DNA of 36,739 bases from an uncultured Akkermansia sp. (lineage in GTDB: Bacteria > Verrucomicrobiota > Verrucomicrobiia > Verrucomicrobiales > Akkermansiaceae), in the NCBI GenBank assembly GCA_947629715.1, contig CANRET010000016.1, forward strand, positions 1 to 36,739, in the 5' to 3' direction. Shown here in pieces: positions 1-7,961 of the stretch (its first letter is position 1; every line of letters begins with the position of its first letter). The notes under the pieces were generated by a model. It was not told where the DNA came from. It did not search any database and saw only the letters and a list, made by a program, of their open reading frames with translations. The translations under genes and the position numbers were made by a program.

Positions 1-74
1 CACAGGCGAATGCGGCTTACCAGTTCAATCACCCTCCGGCTGAGTGCCGGGAACATATCATCTTCTTCATTCAT
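1..74 (-). CDS. Partial CDS, N-terminus only (unknown)
   Basis: Reading leftwards from an ATG at 74-72, an open frame of 24 codons runs off the window edge. It begins MNEEDDMFPALSRRV and continues as an amphipathic helix-like stretch. The upstream bases AGGGGAAG form a plausible ribosome binding site about five bases before the ATG. The fragment is too short to assign a family. It could be the start of a regulator or a small enzyme, but nothing supports either. Confidence 0.4.
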   Translation of the reverse strand, partial: MNEEDDMFPALSRRVIELVSRIRL

Positions 75-377
75 ACGCTTCCCCTGTACCACCTTTACGT
101 TGGCTACACAAGTTTACGTGGGTGACAATTTCGCCACATGCGGGAGGAAAGGAGTGTTTGTGTGAGGGAAGGAGATATGTTAGATGAACTGAGACACAAT
201 TTTTTAATTTTCATGCCTAAATTAAAATTAACAACAGGCTTATTTTAGTATGGAGTGAGAGAATGAGATGTGAGGGAACAGGGAGTTATGTGACGTTTAG
301 CATCGTTTGATATGCCGTCCACTCGATCTCGCGAAGGCAGCGGATGTCGGTTCCTGCTGTTGGTCAGGAAGTTTTCA
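75..377. other. Intergenic region
   Basis: About 300 bp lie between the truncated left gene and the 3' end of the HxlR-type gene. I see no convincing coding frame. An AT-only perfect 8-bp inverted repeat, TTAATTTT (204-211) and AAAATTAA (224-231), sits in an AT-rich patch. It could be a weak bidirectional terminator or a protein-binding site; nothing further is supported. Confidence 0.4.
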
Positions 378-731
378 TTACCGCTCATCCGGGGAAGGAA
401 TGCCCAGATGGCGGAAATACTTTTCGCCCCATTCGCACATGGAGAGGATGATGGGAACAATGCTTTTTCCGAGCGGGGTGAGGCGGTATTCCGTTTTGGG
501 AGGGACGACAGGGTACAATTTGCGGTGGATAATGCCATCCTCCTCCATCTCGCGTAGTTGCATAGTGAGCATTTTAGCCGTTGCCTGCGGGAGCTCGCGC
601 TGGAGTTCACTGAAGCGCATGACGCCGGAATCATTGAGGTGCCAAATGATGAGTGCCTTGTACTTGCCTGCAATGATAGCTTGTGTCGCTTCCAGAGTGC
701 AATGAAATTTCGCAAATTTATTTTTCCGCAT
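378..731 (-). CDS. HxlR-family winged-helix transcriptional regulator
   Basis: This 117-residue protein has the full HxlR/MarR-like winged-helix pattern: a conserved Cys near the start (C11, FHCTLEATQAIIAGKYK), RFSELQRELP, KMLTMQLREMEEDGII, a wing with VPPKTEYRLT and LGKSIVPIILSMCEWG. Family members are dimeric DNA-binding regulators, and several (YodB, HypR) sense thiol-reactive compounds through that N-terminal Cys. Length is normal for the family. The gene is divergent from the exported NTF2-like gene at 880, so it probably controls that gene and itself. A redox role is inferred only from the conserved Cys. Confidence 0.93.
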   Translation of the reverse strand: MRKNKFAKFHCTLEATQAIIAGKYKALIIWHLNDSGVMRFSELQRELPQATAKMLTMQLREMEEDGIIHRKLYPVVPPKTEYRLTPLGKSIVPIILSMCEWGEKYFRHLGIPSPDER

Positions 732-840
732 GAGAAAATTGTATTCGGAAGAGCTGAAAAGTCAAGTGCGATGCGGAGTTATCTTACTTTCTTTTTCCAT
801 AGTAAATACGATTTTATATAGAATATTACTAAATTGTGCA

Positions 841-856
841 TACTTTACAAAAAGTT
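841..856. promoter_or_regulatory. Candidate HxlR-type operator
   Basis: The sequence TACTTTACAAAAAGTT contains the inverted repeat ACTTT-ACAA-AAAGT (842-855). It lies 24 bp before the start of the NTF2-like gene, in the divergent gap beside the HxlR gene. It resembles the TACT-N7/8-AGTA boxes described for YodB-type members of the family. A second, wider inverted repeat (TAGTAA 800-805, TTACTA 826-831) lies just upstream. Assignment to the neighbouring regulator is inference. Confidence 0.35.
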
Positions 857-879
857 CATGAAGGGATAGAGTAAGCATT

Positions 880-1338
880 ATGCGCAAATCTCTTTTGCTC
901 ACCATCATCTGTTCCGCTGCCGTACTGGCGGCGGTTGAACTCCCAACCAATCACACCAACATGAATACGACATGCTACACTGAAGTCTCTGATTACGAGG
1001 CTATTCGCCATACCATAGGACTCTATCTCGAGGGCTGCGCCCAGGGACAAAGTTCCATCATGAAGCCTGCCTTCCACGATGGCGCCACCATGTATTGGAC
1101 AGAAAACGGGGAATTGAAGGGCGGTCCGATTCAAATCCTCTTCGACGTCATTGACAGCGCCCCGGGCGTCGGCGATCAGTCGGCCGTGATCTCTTCGGTG
1201 GTGATTGAAAAGGACATCGCTCAGGCTCGTGTGGAAACCGACAAGCAGGGAGGACCTCGCTACTCCGATATGTTCAACCTGATCAAGACGAAGGAGGGAT
1301 GGAAGATCATCAGTAAGATCTACCACAGTCATCGCTGA
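880..1338 (+). CDS. Exported NTF2-like / lumazine-binding-like protein
   Basis: This 152-residue protein starts with a Sec-type signal (MRKSLLLTIICSAAVLAAVE). The remainder has the pattern of the SnoaL/NTF2-like 'putative lumazine-binding' group: an early helix (DYEAIRHTIGLYLEGCAQG), MKPAFHDGATMYW, GGPIQILFDVID, a central strand pair with QARVETD, and the ending DMFNLIKTKEGWKIISKIYH. These small cone-fold proteins often sit beside HxlR/MarR regulators; the substrate is unknown. AAGGGA lies about 12 bases upstream of the ATG. A strong hairpin after the stop suggests it is transcribed alone. Confidence 0.8.
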   Translation: MRKSLLLTIICSAAVLAAVELPTNHTNMNTTCYTEVSDYEAIRHTIGLYLEGCAQGQSSIMKPAFHDGATMYWTENGELKGGPIQILFDVIDSAPGVGDQSAVISSVVIEKDIAQARVETDKQGGPRYSDMFNLIKTKEGWKIISKIYHSHR

Positions 1339-1385
1339 TTTCAGATTCTCCCTATTCCTCCTTCCATAGGAAGAGGAAGCAATTT

Positions 1386-1433
1386 CAGAAGCGGTTTGGC
1401 AGCTTCTCGCTCCAAGCCGCTTCTGGTGTTTTA
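1386..1433 (+). terminator. Rho-independent terminator
   Basis: CAGAAGCGGTTTGG (1386-1399) pairs with CCAAGCCGCTTCTG (1412-1425) over 14 positions with a single G-U pair. The loop is 12 bases and GTGTTTTA follows. It lies 47 bp after the NTF2-like stop and should end that transcript. Confidence 0.75.
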
Positions 1434-1482
1434 TGGAGAAAGCAAAAGCAAACGGGCGATTGCCTGGTGAGTTTTTTGCCCT

Positions 1483-1614
1483 GTTCCTTCGATTTTGCGA
1501 CCGAATAAGACAAATTTTCCTTTGAATTTGGGAAGCAAAACAACTAAAGTTCCTTCTGTTTTGGGACCAAAATGAAGCAAAATTCCTTTGATTTCGAGAA
1601 TGAACATTGATTAT
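1483..1614 (+). repeat. 33-bp tandem repeat array, copy A (4 units)
   Basis: Four consecutive units begin at 1483, 1516, 1549 and 1582. Each is 33 bp and opens with a TTCCTT core (GTTCCTTC, TTTCCTTT, GTTCCTTC, ATTCCTTT). The fourth unit degenerates in its second half. The period is 11 codons, and when read in register the units give related peptides of the type VPS-x-L-x-PK. A TGA inside unit 3 closes that frame. The array is repeated 222 bp downstream. Confidence 0.85.
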
Positions 1615-1704
1615 CAACATATTTTTAATGTGAAAGTTTGTGTGCGCAAAAGGTGGGATCGAGCCCCCAATATGCCGTCGTCTCGAAAGTCATAGATTGG
1701 GCAA

Positions 1705-1835
1705 GTTCCTTCGATTTTGCGACTGGATAGGATAATTTTCCTTTGAATTTGGGAAGTAAAATGGTCAAAGTTCCTTCTGTTTTGGAACCTAAACGAAGTA
1801 AAATTCCTTCGCTTTTGGGAAATTATATTGACAAA
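1705..1835 (+). repeat. 33-bp tandem repeat array, copy B (4 units)
   Basis: This is a second copy of the array at 1483, unit for unit. Units start at 1705 (32 bp, one base missing), 1737, 1770 and 1803. The first unit opens with the same 19 bases as unit 1 of copy A. The last three units are open in the frame of the downstream ATPase and could encode an N-terminal extension starting from TTG 1743 or ATG 1761. I judge them more likely to be upstream repeats, because the ATPase family starts at the MKREAI region. Confidence 0.85.
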
Positions 1836-1874
1836 TCAATGCATTATGGTTACGATGAAAAACGAACTGAAGCC

Positions 1875-3215
1875 ATGAAACGAGAAGCTATCAAAAAACT
1901 GGAAGAATGGCACAAGAGTCCGCGGCGCAAGCCCTTACTGCTACTGGGGGCGCGGCAGGTGGGAAAAACGTGGCTGGCAAGGGAGTTCGGCAAGGGACAG
2001 TATCAGGGGGTAGCCTATGTTCGTTTCGACAAGTCGTCGGCAATGCGAGAAGCTTTCGAGCGCAGTTCGGATGTAAAACGCCTTCTGGAGGATATCCAGC
2101 TGATTTGTGGGGTGGAGGTACGCCCTGGCGATACGTTGATCATTCTGGACGAAATTCAGGAATGCTCGGCGGCACTGTCATCGCTCAAATTCTTCTGCGA
2201 GGAAGCGCCGGAATACCATATCATTGCCGCCGGGTCGCTGCTGGGCGTGGAGTTACATCGCAGTATAGGCTTTCCCGTGGGGAAGGTGGATCGAGTGATG
2301 CTTTATCCGCTCACTTTCACTGAATTTTTGACGGCCACAGGCCATGAGCGTTATGCAGAATTGCTGCGAAAGCGGGACTGGAAAACCATCACGCGCTTTC
2401 AAGACGTGTACGAAAACTTGCTGCGGAACTACTTCTACATCGGCGGCATGCCGGAGGCGGTCAAGGCGTATTTGGAGACCGGTCAATTTGTGCAAGTGCG
2501 AAAAGTGCAGATGGGGCTGCTCGCGGATTACCGAGCCGATTTTAGTCGGCACGCTCCGGAACCCGAGGTGGTGCGTCTCTGTGACGTATGGGACTCTATC
2601 CCAACACAGTTAGCTGATAACAAGCGTTTTGTGTTGGCGGATATCGTGCGCGGCGCCAAATCGTCCACTTATCGCGCACCTATCACTTGGCTGCAAGAAG
2701 CAGGCTTGCTTCACGCCGCCTATAATGTGAGGCAACCGCAGTTGCCTCTTTCCGGGTACCGAGATGAACAATTCAGACTCTTCCCTCTCGATGTAGGTCT
2801 GCTGGCGGCACAGGCCGGACTGGCCTCCGCCGTGCTGGTGGAGAAGAATGCGGTGTTCGGACAATTCAAGGGATCGCTCACCGAGCAGTACGTCTTTCAG
2901 CAGCTGCTGGCAGAGTGCGGGCAACATCCTTACTTCTGGCTGGCAGAGAAAGCGCAGGCGGAGATAGATTTCCTGCTGGAAACGGAGCGGGGAGTTGTGC
3001 CGCTGGAGGTGAAGGCTGAACGGAACCTGCGTGCCAAGAGTCTGCGCAGTTACTGCAAACGCTATAATCCCGCAAAAATCGCCCGCACCTCCATGCACAG
3101 CTATGGTGTGTCTTCCTATACCTACAACGATTCCCACGGCGCCGCACGCAGCTGCACCTTGATTGACATTCCCTTGTTTGCCATCAGTCAACTTCCCGTC
3201 GAGCTGCTCCGTTGA
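1875..3215 (+). CDS. AAA ATPase, DUF4143 / AAA_14 family
   Basis: From ATG 1875 the protein (446 aa) reads MKREAIKKLEEWHKSP and then a Walker A motif, GARQVGKTWL, followed by Walker B LIILDEIQE and a sensor-like AAGSLLG. The C-terminal half has the DUF4143 marks: YIGGMPEAV, LTEQYVFQQLL and a final EIDFLL...VPLEVKA segment that resembles a PD-(D/E)xK core. Such genes are abundant, mobile-looking singletons in gut bacteria; their cellular role is unsettled. Family members start at the equivalent of MKREAI, so I chose 1875. In-frame upstream starts exist at ATG 1839, ATG 1761 and TTG 1743, the last two inside the 33-bp repeats. No strong Shine-Dalgarno decides between them. Confidence 0.88.
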   Translation: MKREAIKKLEEWHKSPRRKPLLLLGARQVGKTWLAREFGKGQYQGVAYVRFDKSSAMREAFERSSDVKRLLEDIQLICGVEVRPGDTLIILDEIQECSAALSSLKFFCEEAPEYHIIAAGSLLGVELHRSIGFPVGKVDRVMLYPLTFTEFLTATGHERYAELLRKRDWKTITRFQDVYENLLRNYFYIGGMPEAVKAYLETGQFVQVRKVQMGLLADYRADFSRHAPEPEVVRLCDVWDSIPTQLADNKRFVLADIVRGAKSSTYRAPITWLQEAGLLHAAYNVRQPQLPLSGYRDEQFRLFPLDVGLLAAQAGLASAVLVEKNAVFGQFKGSLTEQYVFQQLLAECGQHPYFWLAEKAQAEIDFLLETERGVVPLEVKAERNLRAKSLRSYCKRYNPAKIARTSMHSYGVSSYTYNDSHGAARSCTLIDIPLFAISQLPVELLR

Positions 3216-3286
3216 TGCTCTTGGCTTCTATGCCGGTTTTCCGCCTACGGTATAAGAAGAACGAAGGCAGGATGTTGAGCAAGGAA

Positions 3287-3314
3287 AACCTCGCCCAGAT
3301 TTCCGAGCGAGGTT
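3287..3314 (-). terminator. Terminator of the beta-barrel gene
   Basis: AACCTCGC and GCGAGGTT form a perfect 8-bp stem (3287-3294 with 3307-3314) around a 12-base loop. Read on the minus strand the stem is followed by TTCCTT, so it suits termination of the minus-strand outer-membrane gene ending at 3344. On the plus strand no T-run follows. Confidence 0.6.
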
Positions 3315-3343
3315 CGATGGCAATGAATGGTGAAAGCATGACG

Positions 3344-4183
3344 TCAGAAGCTGATAGAGACGCCGAGGCGCAAGCCAGGATTAAGGATTTGTTGTTTTGT
3401 TTTGTGTACGTCCTCAGATGGTTCAGCTGTGGAGCCGGAGAGAATGGCTGCCATCACGATCCCTGCATTGGGTGAGAGACGAATGTTGGTGCCCACTTCA
3501 ATGGAGTAGGCAAAACCAACTTCTGAAGCAGAGACAGAGCCGGAAGGGTAACCAGGAATTGTTCCTGTAGCCTTTACGTGTTGGCTCACAATGCCAAGAT
3601 TGAAGCCCCAGAAGAGAGAGGTCGAATCCGAAATAGCAGTTTCTCCTCGGTATCCGGGCATGAAGTAGAGGTTGCTGACATCAAAATCGAGGTTGTAATC
3701 GATATAGCGTCCATAGCCGACATGTACCGTATTATCCTCGTCATCGGAACCGAAAGAGTATCCAACACGGAATGTAATGGCGTTTTTGGGGTTGATGTGG
3801 TAGAGGAAGGTCAGATCGACGCCAGTGGTGTTTACCTCCGGTCCATTCCCTATGTATCCCGAATAAATGCGCCTCGTCGCAAAGTTATATGAACCGGTAA
3901 TTTCTACACTGAAGCTCGACTTATTCTCCTGTCCCATCTGGGTGATCGTAGGAGCCGGAGCCACTGTTGGAACCGACACGGGCACCATCTGGGTTTGAGC
4001 TTGCTGAACGGGAACTACTGTTTGTCCAGAAGTCGCCGGGACGTAGGTGACGTTTCCCAATTGGAAAGCCTGCCCAGGTACGACTGAAACCGGCTGAATA
4101 TATTGCTGCGCCAATGCACAAGGAAGGGCGGCAGTAGCCAAGACGCCAACTGCTGTAAAATGCTTAAAATAAGCTAATAACAA
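3344..4183 (-). CDS. Outer-membrane beta-barrel protein, start region possibly phase-variable
   Basis: The product (about 279 aa from TTG 4183) has a signal-like segment FKHFTAVGVLATAALPCALA before QQYIQP. A Gln/Pro/Val-rich linker follows, then alternating strands (SFSVEITGSYNF, AITFRVGYSFGS, YSIEVGTNIRLS) ending in GLRLGVSISF. The terminal Phe is typical of BAM-inserted barrels. There is no in-frame ATG near the start. An ATG at 4212-4210 (MKTHIT) lies in another frame and would join the gene only if the adjacent C run on the coding strand were 7 or 10 long instead of 9. The true start is therefore uncertain. Function is unknown; an OmpA/OmpW-size surface barrel is the best description. Confidence 0.75.
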   Translation of the reverse strand: MLLAYFKHFTAVGVLATAALPCALAQQYIQPVSVVPGQAFQLGNVTYVPATSGQTVVPVQQAQTQMVPVSVPTVAPAPTITQMGQENKSSFSVEITGSYNFATRRIYSGYIGNGPEVNTTGVDLTFLYHINPKNAITFRVGYSFGSDDEDNTVHVGYGRYIDYNLDFDVSNLYFMPGYRGETAISDSTSLFWGFNLGIVSQHVKATGTIPGYPSGSVSASEVGFAYSIEVGTNIRLSPNAGIVMAAILSGSTAEPSEDVHKTKQQILNPGLRLGVSISF

Positions 4184-4187
4184 ACAC

Positions 4188-4196
4188 GGGGGGGGG
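4188..4196. repeat. Homopolymeric G9 tract at gene 5' end
   Basis: Nine consecutive G (C9 on the coding strand) lie between the upstream ATG at 4212 and the signal-peptide frame of the beta-barrel gene. Such tracts mutate by slipped-strand mispairing. With 9 residues the ATG frame hits a TAG soon after the tract; with 7 or 10 it is continuous with the gene. Confidence 0.9.
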
Positions 4197-4435
4197 TAAT
4201 ATGAGTTTTCATAATAGAATGTTGCATTACGTGACAACAGGGTTATCCTACCATGTTGGACAAAAGATGCAAGGGAAAAGCATTCATTTTCGAATTTTGC
4301 GCATTCAGCTTTTTCATCTTTTCCCTGTCGATGCTGCAACTTGTGACGATTTTGCCATGCGTCATGGAGCAGAAGTTTCACGGTACATCTCTTGCGAGGT
4401 AGCGAATTGATGCGATAGAAAAGAGGTGTCACCGG

Positions 4436-5689
4436 ATGTGGTGGTGTACGATGATGAAGATAAGATTCTATTTCATACTGTTGGCTTCGGCATGTGCGGT
4501 TTCGGCTTCCGAAGGAGAGTTTAACTGGGGTGATGTTCTTGCGCGTTCATTCAAGATATTTGATGCCGAGCGTGATCATGCGGACAATCCCTACGTTCAG
4601 GAAATCAGTTTTCGCATGCGTCCACAGTACCAGTGGGGGTATGTGGACCCCGCAGGCGGTGCGGGCCGTGTGAAGGGAGCTTCTGCCGGGACCGGCAAAC
4701 GAGGTAATGATGAATGGCGAAGGTTCCGCATCGGCGTTCAGGCGAAGGTGCTGAGGCATTTTACACTGCTCAGCGATTGGGATATTGGAGGGCTGAACGG
4801 CCGGTACAAATACAGCGATGGTCGGTGGGAGCGCGGTCGTTCTCAAGCAGCGGTGTACGAGCTGTATGTGCAGGGGAATTTTAAGTCGGTCACTTTCACA
4901 CTCGGCAAAAGCAAGCCGGCGTTCATCGGCGAATACCGCATCTCGGATTCCAAGCTGCCCACAATTGAACGCAGTGACTTAGTGAACCAGCTTGCGCCGG
5001 AGGCTCTCTACGGTATTTCTTTCACCAATTCAGATGCTACTGACAAGTGGGGATGGTTGCTTGGAGCGTGGGTAAACGGGCAGCACGATAACCTGTGGCT
5101 TGAGCCTGCTTTTCATACCGACACCAGCGTGATGACCGGCGTTTCTATCAGCCGTTCCCTCAAGGAGCAGAGCAGGGTATATCTCGATTGGATGCACTCT
5201 TTCATGAACAGGAGTAGCTCAAATGGATTCGTATCCTACGAAGGACCGGGCGCGCGGGATGTTGTAGTGCTCACATGGGAGACGAAACGCGGCAAGTTCG
5301 GCTTCATGGCGGAAGCGATGACGGGTTTCAATGTGACGGCATCCACAGGCAGGCGGGAGAACGCGGAGAATGTGTGCGGCATTTCGCTCATCCCCACCTA
5401 TCGTATCAGTCCACGGGTGGAAGCTGTGTTTCGCTATGCTCTGGCCATCGGTAGTGACGCCGTGGAGAGTGGCAGCCGCTACGCTCCCCCCAATAGCGCG
5501 TATTCTTCCACTTGTGACCTCTCGCAGTCGTTCTATTTCGGAGTCATTTTTTACCTTGATCCGGAAAAGACTGACCGCGCCCGGATCATGCTCGGCGCTG
5601 AGTACACTCATGCCTCCAGTTGCGACGCCATGGGTGAACGGGGTTTTACCGGGTGGCAGTATTCTGCTTCGATTCGTACGAATTTTTGA
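4436..5689 (+). CDS. Porin, phosphate-selective porin O/P-like
   Basis: The 417-residue protein begins with a signal peptide (MMKIRFYFILLASACAVSA) and continues as a porin-like barrel. Typical pieces are FRMRPQYQWGYV, WRRFRIGVQAKVLRHFTLLSDWDI, VTFTLGKSKPAFIGEY, and a C-terminal strand ending in YSASIRTNF with terminal Phe. The arrangement matches the Porin_O_P (OprP/OprO-like) family; ion specificity cannot be read from sequence. AAGAGG at 4421-4426 is well spaced for ATG 4436. ATG 4451 and 4454 give a more standard signal peptide and remain possible. The gene is divergent from the phase-variable-looking barrel, so two surface proteins share this intergenic region. Confidence 0.8.
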   Translation: MWWCTMMKIRFYFILLASACAVSASEGEFNWGDVLARSFKIFDAERDHADNPYVQEISFRMRPQYQWGYVDPAGGAGRVKGASAGTGKRGNDEWRRFRIGVQAKVLRHFTLLSDWDIGGLNGRYKYSDGRWERGRSQAAVYELYVQGNFKSVTFTLGKSKPAFIGEYRISDSKLPTIERSDLVNQLAPEALYGISFTNSDATDKWGWLLGAWVNGQHDNLWLEPAFHTDTSVMTGVSISRSLKEQSRVYLDWMHSFMNRSSSNGFVSYEGPGARDVVVLTWETKRGKFGFMAEAMTGFNVTASTGRRENAENVCGISLIPTYRISPRVEAVFRYALAIGSDAVESGSRYAPPNSAYSSTCDLSQSFYFGVIFYLDPEKTDRARIMLGAEYTHASSCDAMGERGFTGWQYSASIRTNF

Positions 5690-5857
5690 CGTTGCTACGG
5701 CCACGAAAAATGCTTCTGTCCCCTCGTGAGCCTGTTTTTCTGAATCGCGACGAATTCTTTCCTCCGGTTATGGGTATCAAGAGGGGAGGTAATAATCAAA
5801 GCATAGGAGAAGAAATAATGCTTGAGGTACAGTGGGATGAAGGAGTAGAATGAAGGC

Positions 5858-6835
5858 ATGGAATACACAGAGATTGGGAAAACGGGAATAAAGGTATCGC
5901 GGCTGTGCGTGGGTGGCATGTCATTCGGTGAGCCTTCGGAGGATTTTCATCTGTGGACGCTGGGGCAGGAAGCGACGACGAAGACGATCAAGCATGCGAT
6001 GGAGTTGGACGTGAACTTTATCGACACGGCCAACTGCTACTCGCACGGTACGAGCGAGCAATTCATCGGTCGGGCATTGCGCGAGCTCGGAGTGGAGAGA
6101 GACAAGGTCGTGCTTGCTTCCAAGGTGTATTTCAATGAGGGGTTGCTTTCTCGCAAGGCCATCCTGCGCGAGATTGACGGCACCCTGCAGCGACTCGGCA
6201 CGGATTACCTGGATCTTTACTACATCCACCGCTTTGACTACGACACGCCCATCGAGGAGACGATGGAAACTCTGCACAGTCTCGTGATGTCCGGGAAGGT
6301 TCGCGCCCTGGGGGCCTCTGCCATGTACGGCTATCAGTTCTACAATATGCAATTGGCTGCTGAGCGTAACGGCTGGACTCTCTTTTCCGCAATGCAGAAC
6401 CACTATAATTTGCTTTATCGGGAAGACGAGCGAGAGCTTATTCCTGTGTGCAAGCAGTATAGCGTGTCGCTCATCCCCTACAGCCCGCTGGCCGGTGGAC
6501 ACCTCACTCATCGCGTTTGGGACAGTGGGACTCCGCGCAGTACAACCGACCGCAACCTGCATGGCAAATATGATCCCACCCGCGAGTCAGACGTGCGCAT
6601 TGTGGAGCGTGTCGCAGGTGTGGCGGAACAGCGCGGCGTTCCGATGAGCGCTGTGGCTCTGGCATGGCTTTATACCCGTGGTGTGGCTTCCCCCATTGTC
6701 GGCGCCACCAATGAGACTCATTTCGACGCCGCTGTCGAGGCGGCGAAGCTTCAACTCACCTCCGAGGAGATTGCCTCTCTTGAGGAGCTTTATACCCCGC
6801 ACCCTGTCGTTGGGGCGCGACCTCCGAAAAAATAA
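5858..6835 (+). CDS. Aldo/keto reductase
   Basis: This is a full-length (325 aa) NADP(H)-dependent oxidoreductase of the AKR fold. It has the N-terminal LGxTGxKVSRLxxG-type opening and a catalytic tetrad visible as D56 (FIDTANCY), Y61, K89 (LASKVYF) and H124 (YYIHRFD). The cofactor region IPYSPLAGGHL and the C-terminal ALAWLYTRGVASPIVGATNETH are also present. It belongs to the 'voltage-gated potassium channel beta / YajO-like' branch rather than to the sugar reductases. The substrate is unknown. GAAGG lies directly upstream of the ATG, with AAGGAG a little further. It is convergent with the transporter gene at 6912. Confidence 0.95.
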   Translation: MEYTEIGKTGIKVSRLCVGGMSFGEPSEDFHLWTLGQEATTKTIKHAMELDVNFIDTANCYSHGTSEQFIGRALRELGVERDKVVLASKVYFNEGLLSRKAILREIDGTLQRLGTDYLDLYYIHRFDYDTPIEETMETLHSLVMSGKVRALGASAMYGYQFYNMQLAAERNGWTLFSAMQNHYNLLYREDERELIPVCKQYSVSLIPYSPLAGGHLTHRVWDSGTPRSTTDRNLHGKYDPTRESDVRIVERVAGVAEQRGVPMSAVALAWLYTRGVASPIVGATNETHFDAAVEAAKLQLTSEEIASLEELYTPHPVVGARPPKK

Positions 6836-6911
6836 AGCTCCAAAGCGCCGGACAGCGCGTGAAGCGGCCAGTCCAGCGCATGGAGGAAATGAGCAACGTG
6901 GGGAGGGGCGG

Positions 6912-7823
6912 TCACTTCACTCCTCGGGGGGCGGAACGGATGAACTGCCAGGTGTTAAAAATGTGTTGGCAGAGAAGGTGCAGAGTGGGACCGAGGAAGA
7001 CGAGAGGGGAGCAGTAGCAGAGGGCAATGTAGATGCCAACCGCAGTATTTTTTTGCCCCAGGCATTGTCCCATTTCCATGGCGTAATTTTTGCCGCCGAG
7101 CAAGCGGCCGATGGTGAAGCCGAGGGTGCAGAGAACGGCAGACAGGATCAAATAGGGGAGAATTTGATTTGCACCGGAGCCGGTCTGAATGATACGAGTA
7201 ACCCCTGTAGCCGCGACAAGAACCATGCTGAGCATCCACAGGGAAAAAGAAAAATCGCCCAGTTTGCGGCTGATACGCTTGCTTGCCGGCAGGAGCCAAC
7301 GAAGCAGCATAGCTATAACGCACGGCAGAATGAGCATGACGAGCACTTGGTCAAGAACGACGAGAAAAATCTGGAGGCGCGATAAAGTCAGTCCCGCATG
7401 AGGGGCTATGGTGAAAGGGGCAAGAAGGGGTATGGCAATGGAAGCCATGATGCTGTTAAGCAGCAAGCCGACAGCAACGAATTCGGTTTTGCCTCCCAAC
7501 AGGTGTACCACCACCGGACTGCTTGCGGCCGCCCCGGTAATGCACGCGAGGAAGGCTGCTTCCGCCAGGTTTTCATAACCTGATAAGTGCAGACAGCTCC
7601 ACGGAAGAAGTCCCATGCAAAGATTAGCAACGAGGAGTAAAAAGTGTTCGCGATGCGGGCGCAGCCGTTCCATCTCCATGCCGGTAAGCGTGATCGTAAG
7701 CATGATTCCCACGAAATAGGGAATCAGCCACGAGTACACATGCAAGTCGGGCAACAGAGCTCCAATGATAAAAGAGATGAGTAAACCCCATTTTCTGAAT
7801 ATTCGCAGCATGGACCACCGCAT
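6912..7823 (-). CDS. BASS-family (bile acid:Na+ symporter-like) membrane transporter
   Basis: The 303-residue protein is almost entirely hydrophobic, with about nine to ten predicted helices. Family signs include ITGAAASSPVVVHLLGGKTE, a second half with ILPCVIAMLLRWLLP, and GQCLGQKNTAVGIYIAL, which matches the discontinuous-helix ExGxQN region of BASS transporters. BASS proteins are inner-membrane sodium-coupled carriers for organic anions (bile acids, pantoate, pyruvate); the substrate here is open. The gene stands alone between the AKR gene and the djlA-ended operon. Confidence 0.82.
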   Translation of the reverse strand: MRWSMLRIFRKWGLLISFIIGALLPDLHVYSWLIPYFVGIMLTITLTGMEMERLRPHREHFLLLVANLCMGLLPWSCLHLSGYENLAEAAFLACITGAAASSPVVVHLLGGKTEFVAVGLLLNSIMASIAIPLLAPFTIAPHAGLTLSRLQIFLVVLDQVLVMLILPCVIAMLLRWLLPASKRISRKLGDFSFSLWMLSMVLVAATGVTRIIQTGSGANQILPYLILSAVLCTLGFTIGRLLGGKNYAMEMGQCLGQKNTAVGIYIALCYCSPLVFLGPTLHLLCQHIFNTWQFIRSAPRGVK

Positions 7824-7910
7824 TATACGGGCGAGTTGTTTTGTGTCAAGTCATCCGGAACACGAGAAAGAGCATCAAAAAAAGGGAAGGAAGGGTGTAA
7901 AATGGAGAGC

Positions 7911-7935
7911 ATGCTACCCTTGGGGGCAAGGGCAT
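7911..7935 (-). terminator. Possible terminator of the murC-B/ddl/ftsQ/djlA operon
   Basis: CCCTTG (7917-7922) and CAAGGG (7927-7932) form a perfect 6-bp stem with a 4-base loop, about 30 bp after the djlA-like stop. Flanking ATGC/GCAT can extend it with a bulge. No strong T-run follows on the minus strand, so termination is only suggested. Confidence 0.35.
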
Positions 7936-7961
7936 TCAAGGCAACAAGACAAGAGAGACGT

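Noticed and set aside
856-1620. 254-codon minus-strand frame across the NTF2-like gene and repeat array A
   Set aside because: It runs antisense to a supported gene and through a terminator and tandem repeats.
1483-1835. CRISPR array
   Set aside because: The 33-bp units abut without spacers and diverge from unit to unit, so they are tandem repeats; no cas gene is present.
4201-4410. Plus-strand 69-codon frame between the two outer-membrane genes
   Set aside because: It covers the 5' region of the beta-barrel gene, has no ribosome binding site and no protein-like pattern.
6678-7385. 235-codon plus-strand frame over the AKR/transporter junction
   Set aside because: It overlaps two supported genes, on the opposite strand of one, with low-complexity polar sequence.
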